39,567 nt of DNA from NCBI GenBank assembly GCA_003221515.1, contig QHSI01000117.1, forward strand, positions 1 through 39,567, in the 5' to 3' direction. Both the position numbers and the translations under genes were made by a program. Every line of letters starts with the position of its first letter. Within the stretch, counting starts at the first letter, position 1. This document shows positions 17,196-25,664 of the stretch, piece by piece. The stretch comes from Candidatus Rokuibacteriota bacterium (lineage in GTDB: Bacteria > Methylomirabilota > Methylomirabilia > Rokubacteriales > CSP1-6). The notes below the pieces were generated by a model. It was not told the DNA's origin. It saw only the letters and a list, made by a program, of their open reading frames with translations, and made no database searches.

Positions 17196-18157
17196 TGGGA
17201 CAGCGGGTCGCCATCACGGGTGTCGGCGTGGTGGACGAGCGCACGCCGGACGTCGCGACCTGGCTCGCGGACGAGTCGGAAGCCCGGCGCCTCTCGCGCA
17301 TTTGTCAGCTGACCGTGGCGGCCGGCCGCCGGGCGCTGGCGGACGCCGGCCTCGACGCCCACGGCGGGCTGGCGGTGATGGTCGGCACCGAGTTCGGGGA
17401 CATGGTCTCGACGATCTCGTTCGTGGACGGATACCTCGGTCGCGGGCCCGGCGGCCTCTCGGCGTTGCTCTTCCCGCACACGGTCATGAACACGATGGCG
17501 GCGACGACGGCGATCGCCGTCTCGGCGAAGGGCCTTTCGCTGACCCTCAGCGCGTTGACGGTCGCCGGCGAGCTGGCGATTGCGCGCGCGGCGTCGGCGA
17601 TCCGCGCCGGCCGCGTGGGGGCGTGCCTGGCGGGCGGCGCCGACGAGCCCGCCCCGCTCGTCATGAGCGCGCTGCGCGAGGCGGGCGCCGCGCCAGAGCT
17701 CCGGGCGGCCGGCGCGGGCTTCGTCGTGCTCGAGACTTTCGACGGCGCGCGCGAGCGTGGCGCCCGGATCCTCGGCGAGATCGCCGGCGCCGCCTGGCGC
17801 GCGGTGCCGGCGCGTCCTCATAGGATTGGGAGCACCGCGAGCTCGCGCGCGATCGCCGCCGCCCTCACCGAGGCGGGCGCAAGCGCCGCCGAGGTCGGGC
17901 GTGTCTACACCAGCGCGAACGGCGACGGTCCCCGCGAGGAATGGGAGCGCGCGCTGGTCGACGCGGCGCTGGCCCCGCACCGCCTGACGCATCGCTCGCT
18001 GAGCGTGCCGACCGGGCGCCACTCCGGCCTGGCCGCGCACTCCGTGGCGACGGCAGCGTCGGAGGGCGGCGACAAGCTGGCGCTCGTCCACGCGGTCGCC
18101 CGCGGCGGCAATCAGGTTGCGATCCTCGTCCGCGGCCCGGACGGTTCTGATTCATGA
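17195..18157 (+). CDS. Ketosynthase-like protein lacking catalytic residues
   Basis: A 320-aa ketosynthase-fold homologue with the N-terminal VAITGVGVVDERTPDVATWL and a FVVLE strand typical of the family. At the Cys position, ungapped alignment with the neighbouring KS puts Thr at about residue 122 (GLSLTLSALTVAG). The first active-site His region reads TSANGDG instead of NAHGTAT, so that His is Asn. It should therefore be inactive as a condensing enzyme and probably partners with the KS at 16017. It overlaps the KS stop at 17195 and the following GT2 by four bases (ATGA). It is only remotely similar to the other Cys-less protein. Confidence 0.75.
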   Translation: MGQRVAITGVGVVDERTPDVATWLADESEARRLSRICQLTVAAGRRALADAGLDAHGGLAVMVGTEFGDMVSTISFVDGYLGRGPGGLSALLFPHTVMNTMAATTAIAVSAKGLSLTLSALTVAGELAIARAASAIRAGRVGACLAGGADEPAPLVMSALREAGAAPELRAAGAGFVVLETFDGARERGARILGEIAGAAWRAVPARPHRIGSTASSRAIAAALTEAGASAAEVGRVYTSANGDGPREEWERALVDAALAPHRLTHRSLSVPTGRHSGLAAHSVATAASEGGDKLALVHAVARGGNQVAILVRGPDGSDS

Positions 18158-19215
18158 GCGCGCTGATCGTCGTTCCCGTCTTCAACGAAGCCGGCACGGT
18201 CGGCGAGGTGGTGGCCGCGGCGCAGGCGCACGGCGCCGTGCTGGTGGTCGACGACGGCTCGCGCGACGGAAGCGCCGACGTCGCGCGGCGGGCCGGCGCC
18301 GACGTGATCCGCCACCCGCGGCGGCTCGGCAAGGGCGAAGCGATCCGGACCGGCGTCGCCGCCGCGCAGGCGCGCGGCGCGTCGATCGTCGTGACGCTCG
18401 ACGGCGACGGACAGCACAGCCCGGCCGAGCTCGGCGCCCTGCTCGACGCGGCGCGGGCCATGCCGCGGGCCATCGTGGTCGGAGTTCGTCGCGGAGAGTG
18501 CGGCGGCCTGCCGCCCGACCGATTGAACGCGATGAGGGTCGCCGGATTCTTCGTCAACTGGGCGTGCGGCCTCAGGCTCGACGACACTCAGTCGGGCTTC
18601 CGGGCCTACCCGATCGAGCTCTTCGACCACGTCCAGCCCCGTCACGGCGGCTTCGTGTTCGAGACCGAAGTGCTGGTCGCTGGCGTCGCGCGCGGCTGGC
18701 CGGTCCACGAAGTGCCGGTGACCGCGATTCCCCGGGCTCGCCAGCGCAGCCGGTTTCGCCCGGTCAGCGACGGCGTCGCGATCGGCGGCTATCTCGCGGG
18801 CCGCGTGGCCGTGCGCTGGGCGATCGAGGCCGGCGCTCTCGTGGGCGCGCTCGTGAAGCCATTCCTCGGCGAGCGGCGTCGCGCCCGGCACGCGGTGACG
18901 ATGGAGCAGGCCGCGATCTACGCCGGCGCGCCGGCGCTGTGGGCGTTGTCGATCGGCAGCTCGGCGATCCAGCACGTCGTGAACCGGGTCAACCTGTGGC
19001 GACGCGACCCGCGGCCCCGCCGGGCGCTGGTCGCCGCCCAGGCGACCGTCGCCGCGCCGGTGCTGCTGGTACTCCTCGTCGTGCAGGCGTTCGCGCCGCG
19101 GCGGATGCCCGACTTCGTCTCGCCGCTCGTGCGCTGGTTCTGCTCGCAGGACCGGCTCGACGCCGAGCCCGAGCCGCTCGCCACCGTCGCGAACCCGATC
19201 AGCCCGCACCGGTGA
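18154..19215 (+). CDS. GT2 glycosyltransferase, polyprenyl-phosphate sugar type
   Basis: A 353-aa family-2 glycosyltransferase resembling dolichol-phosphate mannose synthase and ArnC. Seen are VVPVFNEAGTV at the N-terminus, the nucleotide-binding DDGSRDGS, the DXD-type LDGDGQHSP, and the QSGFRAYP acceptor-loop motif. The C-terminal 100 residues have one or two hydrophobic segments (about 249-267 and 289-310) that could anchor it in the membrane. Members of this group often load a sugar onto undecaprenyl phosphate. With the small DMT transporter (23530) and the ArnT-like GT83 (23898) it could form a sugar-loading, flipping and transfer chain (inference). It is coupled to both neighbours by overlaps. 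Confidence 0.85.
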   Translation: MSALIVVPVFNEAGTVGEVVAAAQAHGAVLVVDDGSRDGSADVARRAGADVIRHPRRLGKGEAIRTGVAAAQARGASIVVTLDGDGQHSPAELGALLDAARAMPRAIVVGVRRGECGGLPPDRLNAMRVAGFFVNWACGLRLDDTQSGFRAYPIELFDHVQPRHGGFVFETEVLVAGVARGWPVHEVPVTAIPRARQRSRFRPVSDGVAIGGYLAGRVAVRWAIEAGALVGALVKPFLGERRRARHAVTMEQAAIYAGAPALWALSIGSSAIQHVVNRVNLWRRDPRPRRALVAAQATVAAPVLLVLLVVQAFAPRRMPDFVSPLVRWFCSQDRLDAEPEPLATVANPISPHR

Positions 19216-20483
19216 TGGCACCCGAACTCCACGACGTCATCGTGGTCGGGGGAGGGCCGGCCGGCTCCACGACCGGCGCGTTCCTCGCCCGGGCGGGCCG
19301 GCGCGTGCTCCTGTTCGAGCGCGAGCAGTTCCCGCGGTTTCACGTCGGTGAGTCCCTGCTGCCGGCGACGATGCCGATCCTCGACCGGCTGGGCGCGCTG
19401 CCGGCCGTCGCGGCGCACGGCTTCCAGACGAAGTACGGCGCCGCGTTCTCCGACCAGGAGTCGGCCACCGAGCACACGTTCTATTTCCTCAGGGGCCAGC
19501 CGTGGCCGAACTACTCCTTCCAGGTCCAGCGCGGGGACTTCGACGCGCTGCTGCTCGACCACGCGGCGAAGCAAGGCGTCGAGGTCCGCCACCGCGCCGG
19601 CGTAGAGTCAGTGGCGTTCGATGCCGACGGCGTGACCGTATCGGCGCGCCACGACGGAACGCCGCTCACGGCGCGCGCGAAATTCCTGGTCGACGCGAGC
19701 GGGCGCGACGCCCTGCTCGCCGCCACGCTCGGCCACCGCGAGCGCATTCCCAACCTCGGCAAGGTCGCGCTCTTCGCCCATTTCCGTGGCGCCGAGCGCG
19801 CCCACGGCCGCGACGAGGGCAACATCCAGATCCACGTCTTCGCGGACGGCTGGTTCTGGTGGATTCCGCTCGCCGGTGATCTCACCAGCGTCGGCTGCGT
19901 CATGCACGCGCGGACCGTGCGCGAATGGCCGGGGAGCCTCGACGCGCTCTACGCCGAGATGATCCGCCGGTGCGAGCGCGTCGCCCGCGGGCTGGTCGGC
20001 GCCGAGCGGGTGACCGAGATCCACCGGGTCGCCAACTTCTCCTACGCCAATGCTCCGATCGTCGGCGACCGGTTCCTGGCGGTCGGCGACGCGGTCGCGT
20101 TCGTCGACCCGATCTTCTCGACCGGCGTGCACATCGCCATGCAGTCGGGCGAGCTGGCCGCCCGCGCGATCGACGAGGCGCTCGCCGACGACCGCTTCAC
20201 CGCGGCGCGGTTCGCGCCGTATCAGAAGACGCTCGAGCGGGGGCTGCGGCCATTCTTCCGCTTCATCCACAAGTACTACGAGCCGGCGTTCCTCGAGACG
20301 TTCATGCGCCCGCGGACACGCTTCGTCCTGCACGCCGTGCTCAGCGTGCTCTCCGGGGGCGCGTTTCTGAGGATTCGCTGGAGCACGCGAGTGGCCCTCG
20401 AGGTGCTGTTCGCCGCGGCGCGCATCAACGTCTGGGCGCGCCGCCGCGCCGGCCGGCCGGTGGAGTCGCGACTCGAGTGGTGA
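19215..20483 (+). CDS. FAD-dependent halogenase-like oxidoreductase
   Basis: A 422-aa flavoprotein of the halogenase/geranylgeranyl-reductase superfamily. The FAD dinucleotide fold is VIVVGGGPAGST near the N-terminus, followed by FPRFHVGESLLP. The halogenase hallmark WxWxIP is present (W213, W215, I217, P218), and a Lys at 73 in FQTKYGAAF sits where carrier-protein-dependent halogenases have their catalytic Lys. The second FAD region is GDRFLAVGDAVAFVDPIFSTG. The C-terminal 100 residues are basic and partly hydrophobic. It may halogenate or otherwise oxidise an ACP-bound intermediate of the neighbouring ketosynthases; many family members do not halogenate, so the reaction is open. Overlaps both neighbours. 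Confidence 0.82.
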   Translation: MAPELHDVIVVGGGPAGSTTGAFLARAGRRVLLFEREQFPRFHVGESLLPATMPILDRLGALPAVAAHGFQTKYGAAFSDQESATEHTFYFLRGQPWPNYSFQVQRGDFDALLLDHAAKQGVEVRHRAGVESVAFDADGVTVSARHDGTPLTARAKFLVDASGRDALLAATLGHRERIPNLGKVALFAHFRGAERAHGRDEGNIQIHVFADGWFWWIPLAGDLTSVGCVMHARTVREWPGSLDALYAEMIRRCERVARGLVGAERVTEIHRVANFSYANAPIVGDRFLAVGDAVAFVDPIFSTGVHIAMQSGELAARAIDEALADDRFTAARFAPYQKTLERGLRPFFRFIHKYYEPAFLETFMRPRTRFVLHAVLSVLSGGAFLRIRWSTRVALEVLFAAARINVWARRRAGRPVESRLEW

Positions 20484-21667
20484 GGCCCCTCCGGGTGCTC
20501 CGTGGCTATCTGTTCACGGTCCTCGGCATCGCGATCGGCGTCGCGGGCCTCGTGTCGCTGGGCGCGATGAGCGAGCGGATCGTGCGCTTCATCGACGGCG
20601 GCGATCGGTTCGTCTTGGGGCAGATCTCCGTCGCCGGGCGCGGCATGGGCATGGGAGCCGGATTCACCGCCGGCGGCCTTCTGCCGGCCTCGGCGGTCGC
20701 CGCGATCGCGGCCGTGCCGGGCGTGGCGGGCGTCCAGCCGCAGGTGATGCTCCCGCTGAACCCGAGCACGTCGCAGTTCATGACGCTGACCCAGGAGCTG
20801 GTGCTCGGCTTCGACCTCTCGGTCCCGATGCCGAACCGTCACTATCGCTCGCTGCCGGTGCGTGCCGGGCGCTTCCTGCGCGAGGGCGACCGCCGGGTCG
20901 CGGTCCTCGGCGCCGCGTTCGCGGCGTCGCGGGGCCTCGGCGTGGGCTCGCGGCTCACGCTCGAGGGCGAGTCGTACGAGGTGGTGGGCGTCCTGGACCG
21001 GATGTTGACGGCGCCCGATCGATTCGTGATGGTGCCGATCGCCGACGCGCGCGCGCAGTGGGTCGCGAAGGACGCGCTCCTGCGCACCGTGCTCGCCTCG
21101 GGCGCGATGCCGCTCACCGCCTCCGACCTCAACACCGGCGCCGCGGTCGGGTGGCGCGACGGCGAGGACCCGGATGCGGTGGCGCTGCGCATCCGGGAGC
21201 GCGTGCCGGGCGTCAACGTCCAGCTCCCGAGCGAGCTGAGCCAGCTCCTCCGCTCGTCGACCGCGTTCTTCTCCGCGCTGCTGGCCGGCATCGGCGTCCT
21301 GGCGTTCGTCATCGGCGGCCTCTCGCTGGCCAACACCGTCGCCGCCGCCGTCTTCGAGCGCATTCGCGACTTCGGCGTGAAGCGCGCGCTGGGCGCCACC
21401 GACCTGCAGCTCGGGCGCGAGGTGCTGGCCGAGGCGCTGGCGGTGACGCTGGTCGGCGGCCTCGCCGGCATCGCGCTGGCGCTCTCGCTCGGATCGTTCA
21501 TCGACGCCTTCGTCGCGGGCGGCAACCAGCAGCTCTTCCACTTCTCGCCGCGCCTGCTCGGTGGCGCCCTCGCGTTCTCCGTCCTGCTCGGGACCGCCGC
21601 CGCGGCGTACGCGACCGCCCGCGTCGTCTCCGTCTCGCCGGCCGAGGCGATCCGCCGGGCCAGCTGA
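20480..21667 (+). CDS. ABC transporter permease, MacB/FtsX family
   Basis: A 395-aa membrane protein with the FtsX/MacB layout: one N-terminal membrane helix (about 9-30), a large periplasmic domain, and three C-terminal helices (about 271-293, 320-345 and 358-380). The last ends in the VSVSPAEAIRRAS signature typical of these permeases. MacB-type transporters move lipids, lipoproteins, peptides or toxins by a mechanotransmission mechanism. The start is GTG 20480, overlapping the flavoenzyme stop; the ATPase follows at TGATG. Given the operon, export of the pathway product or of its lipid carrier is inferred. Confidence 0.88.
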   Translation: MRPLRVLRGYLFTVLGIAIGVAGLVSLGAMSERIVRFIDGGDRFVLGQISVAGRGMGMGAGFTAGGLLPASAVAAIAAVPGVAGVQPQVMLPLNPSTSQFMTLTQELVLGFDLSVPMPNRHYRSLPVRAGRFLREGDRRVAVLGAAFAASRGLGVGSRLTLEGESYEVVGVLDRMLTAPDRFVMVPIADARAQWVAKDALLRTVLASGAMPLTASDLNTGAAVGWRDGEDPDAVALRIRERVPGVNVQLPSELSQLLRSSTAFFSALLAGIGVLAFVIGGLSLANTVAAAVFERIRDFGVKRALGATDLQLGREVLAEALAVTLVGGLAGIALALSLGSFIDAFVAGGNQQLFHFSPRLLGGALAFSVLLGTAAAAYATARVVSVSPAEAIRRAS

Positions 21668-22347
21668 TGCTGCGCGCCGTCGGGCTCGTCAAGTCGTACC
21701 GGGCCCCGTCGGGGGCGCCGATTCGCGTGCTGGGCGGCGTCGACCTGACCGTGAAGGCGGGCGAGATCGTCGTCGTCACCGGCCCGTCGGGCTCGGGCAA
21801 GAGCACGTTGCTGAACGTCCTCGGGCTGCTCGAGGCCGGCGACGGCGGCGACGTGTGGTACCAGGACGACCGCGTGACCGCGCTCGGCCGCACCGCGAGG
21901 AGCCGGGCGCGGGGCGGCTACGTCGGCTTCCTGTTCCAGTCGTTCCTGCTGCTGCCGTCGCTCACGGCGCTGGAGAACGTGCTGCTGGCCGCGCGCTACG
22001 TCGGGCGCTCGGGGCCGGCGACCCGACAGCGGGCGCTCGATCTCCTGGCCGAGGTCGGCGTCGCGGATCGCCGCGACCATTTCCCGCCGCAGCTCTCGGG
22101 CGGCGAGCAGCAGCGCGTCGCCTTCTGCCGCGCGGTGCTGAACGATCCGCCGCTGTTGCTGGCCGACGAGCCGACCGGAAGCCTCGACGACGCCAACGGC
22201 GCGGTGATCCTCGCCGCGCTTCGTGGTCGGGCGCGCGCCGGCGCCGCGGTCGTCGTCGTGAGCCACCGGCCGGAGGCCGCCGTCGGCGCCACGACCGTAT
22301 ACCGGCTGCGGGACGGCGCGCTCGAGTCGTCGTGGCCGCATGAATAG
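21667..22347 (+). CDS. ABC transporter ATPase, LolD/MacB type
   Basis: A 226-aa ATP-binding subunit. Walker [11 protein letters not shown]-loop [18 protein letters not shown], signature LSGGEQQR, Walker [13 protein letters not shown] and H-loop VVSH are all intact. It pairs with the permease that ends at its start codon. The ENV residue triplet after the Q-loop is typical of LolD-like exporters. Its 3' end overlaps the start of the next, much less GC-rich gene by eight bases. Confidence 0.93.
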   Translation: MLRAVGLVKSYRAPSGAPIRVLGGVDLTVKAGEIVVVTGPSGSGKSTLLNVLGLLEAGDGGDVWYQDDRVTALGRTARSRARGGYVGFLFQSFLLLPSLTALENVLLAARYVGRSGPATRQRALDLLAEVGVADRRDHFPPQLSGGEQQRVAFCRAVLNDPPLLLADEPTGSLDDANGAVILAALRGRARAGAAVVVVSHRPEAAVGATTVYRLRDGALESSWPHE

Positions 22348-23092
22348 CGCCAACGTCGCGGTGTTCGCGGTTCTGGCGGCCCTGATGACCGCGCTGCCGT
22401 CGGCGGACTATGCGCACGGTGCTGCGCCACAAGCGCAATACGTTCTGGCGATGAGCAAAGACGACAAGATCTGTAAGCCCCTTCTAGCTGTGTACAACCG
22501 CAACATCAGCCTGGACCTCGGCCCAAAATCTCAGCCCTACCCATATCCTTGGCCGGCGCCGAGCCAAGTATCGCTGAAGTGGACCACCAAGAAGTGGCAA
22601 GGATTAGCCGACGATCAGCGCGTTCTGGAGAAGGCTTACACCGTAGCAGAGGCCGATGTTGACGGCGATGGCCGGATGAATATCGTCGTCCGGTTGGCGG
22701 CTTGGCTTCGCAGCGACGACCGTTTCACTTCGCTCACGGTGTTCCCGGGAGGAACTGTACTTCCCGATCAGATGGATCAGTACAAACGTTTCGAGCCACA
22801 GCAGGCAGTAGCCACGGTGGTCGCAGGCGGTTATGACCTCCCCAAGCTGAATCGAAGGGTCCAGCCCACAGCGCTCAACGATTTCGACGTCATTCGCTTT
22901 GGTGGCCGTGAGTTTGTCACCGGCAAGACAGTGGAGATGGACGGGATCGTCGAGCTGAAGAACGTGCCCCGGTGGCGAGTGGTCAGCCGCGTGCGCATCG
23001 CGGCCTCACCCAACCGTCCTGAACCTGACCTCGACAAGGTTCTCGATAGCGTGTGCTACTTCCAACTGAAAGCGTCTCCTTCGAAGGGATAA
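22340..23092 (+). CDS. Secreted protein of unknown function, atypical composition
   Basis: A 250-aa protein with an N-terminal hydrophobic signal sequence (about residues 5-24, likely cleaved near AHG-AAP). It has no recognised family. DVDGDGRMN near residue 114 resembles a calcium-binding loop of dockerin or EF-hand type. Two Cys remain in the mature part. The gene is markedly less GC-rich than its neighbours and uses A/T-ending codons more often, so it was probably acquired recently. Even so, its ATG lies inside the ATPase gene, coupling it to the operon. It is followed by another exported protein. Confidence 0.6.
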   Translation: MNSANVAVFAVLAALMTALPSADYAHGAAPQAQYVLAMSKDDKICKPLLAVYNRNISLDLGPKSQPYPYPWPAPSQVSLKWTTKKWQGLADDQRVLEKAYTVAEADVDGDGRMNIVVRLAAWLRSDDRFTSLTVFPGGTVLPDQMDQYKRFEPQQAVATVVAGGYDLPKLNRRVQPTALNDFDVIRFGGREFVTGKTVEMDGIVELKNVPRWRVVSRVRIAASPNRPEPDLDKVLDSVCYFQLKASPSKG

Positions 23093-23116
23093 CGATTGCC
23101 AGAGAGGAGGAATCGC

Positions 23117-23530
23117 ATGAATCGCATGCTGGGAGCGCTCGCGCTGGTGCTGAGCCTCGTGACCGTCACTTGCGCCGCCGAGCCCGTGTCGGAGACGTAC
23201 GGGGTGCCGCTCGACAAGGCCTGGAGCGTCACCCAGGCGGTCCTCAAGCAGCTCGGCTGGGACATCGAGAAAGCGGACCGCGAGATCGGCTGGATCACCA
23301 CGGACTCGCGGCGCTTCGAGGGCGAGGACTACGGTGTCTACGCCAAGGGGACGCGCCATCGGCTGGTCATCCACCTGAAGGCGGCCGGCACGGACCGGAC
23401 GACGCTCTCGGTGGAGCGCACCGTGTTCAAGCGGGAGCGGATCCTCTGGATGGACAACGACGAGCCGATCGCGACCACGGACCAGACCGTGGAGAAGAGC
23501 CTGCTCGCGGCGATCCGGAAGTCGCTCTGA
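23117..23530 (+). CDS. Exported protein, BamC-like
   Basis: A 137-aa protein with a signal sequence ending near TCAAEP (a lipobox-like VTCA is seen, so it may be a lipoprotein). The mature part, with AWSVTQAVLKQLGWDIE, GWITTDSRRF and later beta strands, resembles one BamC/NlpB-type domain, a fold used by outer-membrane assembly lipoproteins; this is a weak match. ATG 23117 follows a good Shine-Dalgarno (AGAGGAGG) and is preferred over TTG 23096. The next gene starts at its stop (TGATG). Its role in the locus may be envelope placement of the product, which is a guess. Confidence 0.6.
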   Translation: MNRMLGALALVLSLVTVTCAAEPVSETYGVPLDKAWSVTQAVLKQLGWDIEKADREIGWITTDSRRFEGEDYGVYAKGTRHRLVIHLKAAGTDRTTLSVERTVFKRERILWMDNDEPIATTDQTVEKSLLAAIRKSL

Positions 23531-23901
23531 TGCCGAAGACCCTGGTCCTGGTGTTGATCGCGACGCTGATCGGCGGCACCGGCCACGTCCTCCTGTCGAA
23601 GGGCATGCGATCGGTGGGAGATCTCACCGAGGCGCCGGCCCTTCGCCTGGGCGCCATGGTCGCCGCCGCCCTGACGAGTCCGTGGCTCTTGGTGGGCGTA
23701 GCGCTCCAGGCGGCGTTCTTCGTGATGTACCTGACGCTGCTCTCGCGCGCCCCGGTGACCCAGGTGCTGCCGTTGACCGCGGTCGATTACATCGTCGTCG
23801 CGTTGGTGGCACGGTTGCTGCTCGCCGAGGCGGTGACGCCGACCCGCTGGGCGGGAATTCTCTTGATCGTCGCCGGCGTCTTCCTGGTCTCACGAACCTG
23901 A
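23530..23901 (+). CDS. Small DMT-type transporter, ArnE/EamA-like
   Basis: A 123-aa protein with four predicted membrane helices (about 4-22, 38-58, 64-84 and 99-120), the size and layout of SMR/ArnE-type half transporters. The central SRAPVTQVLPLTAVDYIVVAL and LLLAEAVTPTRWAGILLIVAG segments are typical of the EamA repeat. In the aminoarabinose pathway, ArnE/ArnF flip an undecaprenyl-phosphate sugar between ArnC and ArnT; the GT2 at 18154 and the ArnT-like gene directly downstream suggest the same job here. ATG 23530 overlaps the previous stop. Small-molecule export is an alternative. Confidence 0.75.
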   Translation: MPKTLVLVLIATLIGGTGHVLLSKGMRSVGDLTEAPALRLGAMVAAALTSPWLLVGVALQAAFFVMYLTLLSRAPVTQVLPLTAVDYIVVALVARLLLAEAVTPTRWAGILLIVAGVFLVSRT

Positions 23902-25658
23902 CGCGCGCGGGGCGCGGCTATGAACAGGGGACGACGCCGCTCCTCGCCGCGGCGCTGGCGGCGCTCGCCGCGGTCCCGCTCCTCTTCGGCGGTCTCGGCG
24001 CCGTGCCGTTCGACGACCCGGGCGAGGGGATGCACGCGGAGATCGCGCGCGAGCTGGCGGCGTCCGGCGATCCGTTGACGCTGACGCTGAACGGCGTCCG
24101 CTACGTCGACAAGCCGCCGCTCCTCTACGTGCTGGCCGCCCTCGGCTTCGCGACTTTGGGCCCGAGCGAAGCGGTGGCGCGCGCCGTCCCGGCGGTGGCC
24201 GCGCTCGCCGCCATCTGGGCCACCACGTGGCTCGGCGCGCGGCTGCTCGACGGCTCCGGCGGCGTCGTGGCGGGTCTGGCGTTGCTGACGAGTGTGGGCT
24301 TCTTCGCGTTCGGTCGCTACGTCCGACCGGAGACACTGTTCGTGGCGGCGCTCGCCGGCGGATTCGCCCTGTGCCTGGTCGGAATCAGCGAGGGCCGGCG
24401 CGGCCTCTGTGTCGGCGGCCTCTCCGTCTTCGGGATCGCCGCGCTGACCAAGGACCCGCTGGGCGCCGTGCTGCCGCCGCTGGCGATCGGCCTGGCGCTC
24501 GTCCTGGCCGGACGGGCGCGCCCCCTCGGCGCGTGGCTGCCGTGGTCGGGCGTGCTCGGGGGCCTGGTCGTCGGTTTCGGCTGGTGGATCGGCATGGAGC
24601 TGCGCACGCCCGGGTTCAGCTGGTACACAGCGATCGACAACCACGTCTTGAACGTGGCGCGAGCCCGCTACTTTCCCGACGAGGACGTGCCGCTGTCCGC
24701 GGTGCACTTCCTCACCGTCGCGATCCTGGGCTCGGCGCCGTGGGCGCTCGCCGCCGGCGTCGCGATCTGGTCGCTCGTACGGCGGCGGGCGTGGCGCGAC
24801 GCCGACGAGATCGCCTGGGTGGCGCTGACGATCTGGATCGTCGGCGTGCTCGGGTTCACCGCGCTGTCGCCGTTCCGCCTGCCACACTACGGCCTGCCGG
24901 CCTCGTTCGCGCTGGCGCTCCTCGCGGCGCGCGGCTGGCAGGGCCATGGCGGTCGCGGGCTCGCGCTGGCTCACGCCGGCTTCTTCGCGCTGGTCGCCCT
25001 CGGCTCCGTGCTGGCGTGGGCGAGCGACGGCTCGCGGTTCCTCTTCTCGGTGGTCGGTACGACCGACGTCGCCTCGCTGAAGAGCTCCGCGGCCGGGTTG
25101 CCCCCTCCGATCCCGCCGTTCGCCGAGTTCCGGCCGCTCCTCGGCGCCAACGCCGTCGTGTTCGCGGCGGGCGCGCTCGTGACCAGCCTCCTGACTGTCC
25201 TCGCGGGCTGGTCGGAGCGCGCGCAGCGACTCGTCGTCTTCGCGGTCATCACGACCATGGTCGGCGCGCTTCCTTCGTGCGCGGCGGCGCTCGGGCTCGT
25301 CGCGTCCCATCGCGCCGTGAGCGGCCTGGCCCGCGACGTGGGGCGACTGATGGCGCCCGAGGATCTCCTGGTCCACGAGGGCCCCCTCGAGAACTCCGGC
25401 GCCCTCGAGTGGTACGCCGGGCGCAGGCCCGTGATCGTCGACGGCTGGCGCAGCGTGCTGGGGTTCGGCGCCGAGCGGCCGGAGGCGCGCGACGTCTTCT
25501 GGAGCGGCGACCGGCTCCGCGAGGCGTGGACCAGCGGCCGGCGCGTGTGGGTGGTGAGCGTGCGGAGCCCGGCGCGCAGCCTCGTCGCCGATCTGCCGGG
25601 CGCCCGCCTGCTCGCAGTGGCCGGCGGACGGGCCCTCTGGGTGAATGAGCTAAGATAA
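23898..25658 (+). CDS. ArnT-like (GT83) membrane glycosyltransferase
   Basis: About 586 aa with some 11-12 hydrophobic helices. The first periplasmic loop has PFDDPGEGMHAEIAREL and the YVDKPPLLY motif, hallmarks of ArnT/PMT-family transferases that use polyprenyl-phosphate sugars. The C-terminal region forms a soluble periplasmic domain (EWYAGRRPVIVDGW). Its acceptor is unknown; in ArnT it is lipid A. No ATG, GTG or TTG occurs in frame between 23682 and 24003, yet the first helix is encoded there. A CTG at 23898, overlapping the previous stop as CTGA, matches the four-base overlaps used throughout this operon and is taken as start, with doubt. Confidence 0.82.
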   Translation: MTRAGRGYEQGTTPLLAAALAALAAVPLLFGGLGAVPFDDPGEGMHAEIARELAASGDPLTLTLNGVRYVDKPPLLYVLAALGFATLGPSEAVARAVPAVAALAAIWATTWLGARLLDGSGGVVAGLALLTSVGFFAFGRYVRPETLFVAALAGGFALCLVGISEGRRGLCVGGLSVFGIAALTKDPLGAVLPPLAIGLALVLAGRARPLGAWLPWSGVLGGLVVGFGWWIGMELRTPGFSWYTAIDNHVLNVARARYFPDEDVPLSAVHFLTVAILGSAPWALAAGVAIWSLVRRRAWRDADEIAWVALTIWIVGVLGFTALSPFRLPHYGLPASFALALLAARGWQGHGGRGLALAHAGFFALVALGSVLAWASDGSRFLFSVVGTTDVASLKSSAAGLPPPIPPFAEFRPLLGANAVVFAAGALVTSLLTVLAGWSERAQRLVVFAVITTMVGALPSCAAALGLVASHRAVSGLARDVGRLMAPEDLLVHEGPLENSGALEWYAGRRPVIVDGWRSVLGFGAERPEARDVFWSGDRLREAWTSGRRVWVVSVRSPARSLVADLPGARLLAVAGGRALWVNELR

Positions 25659-25664
25659 CGACGA

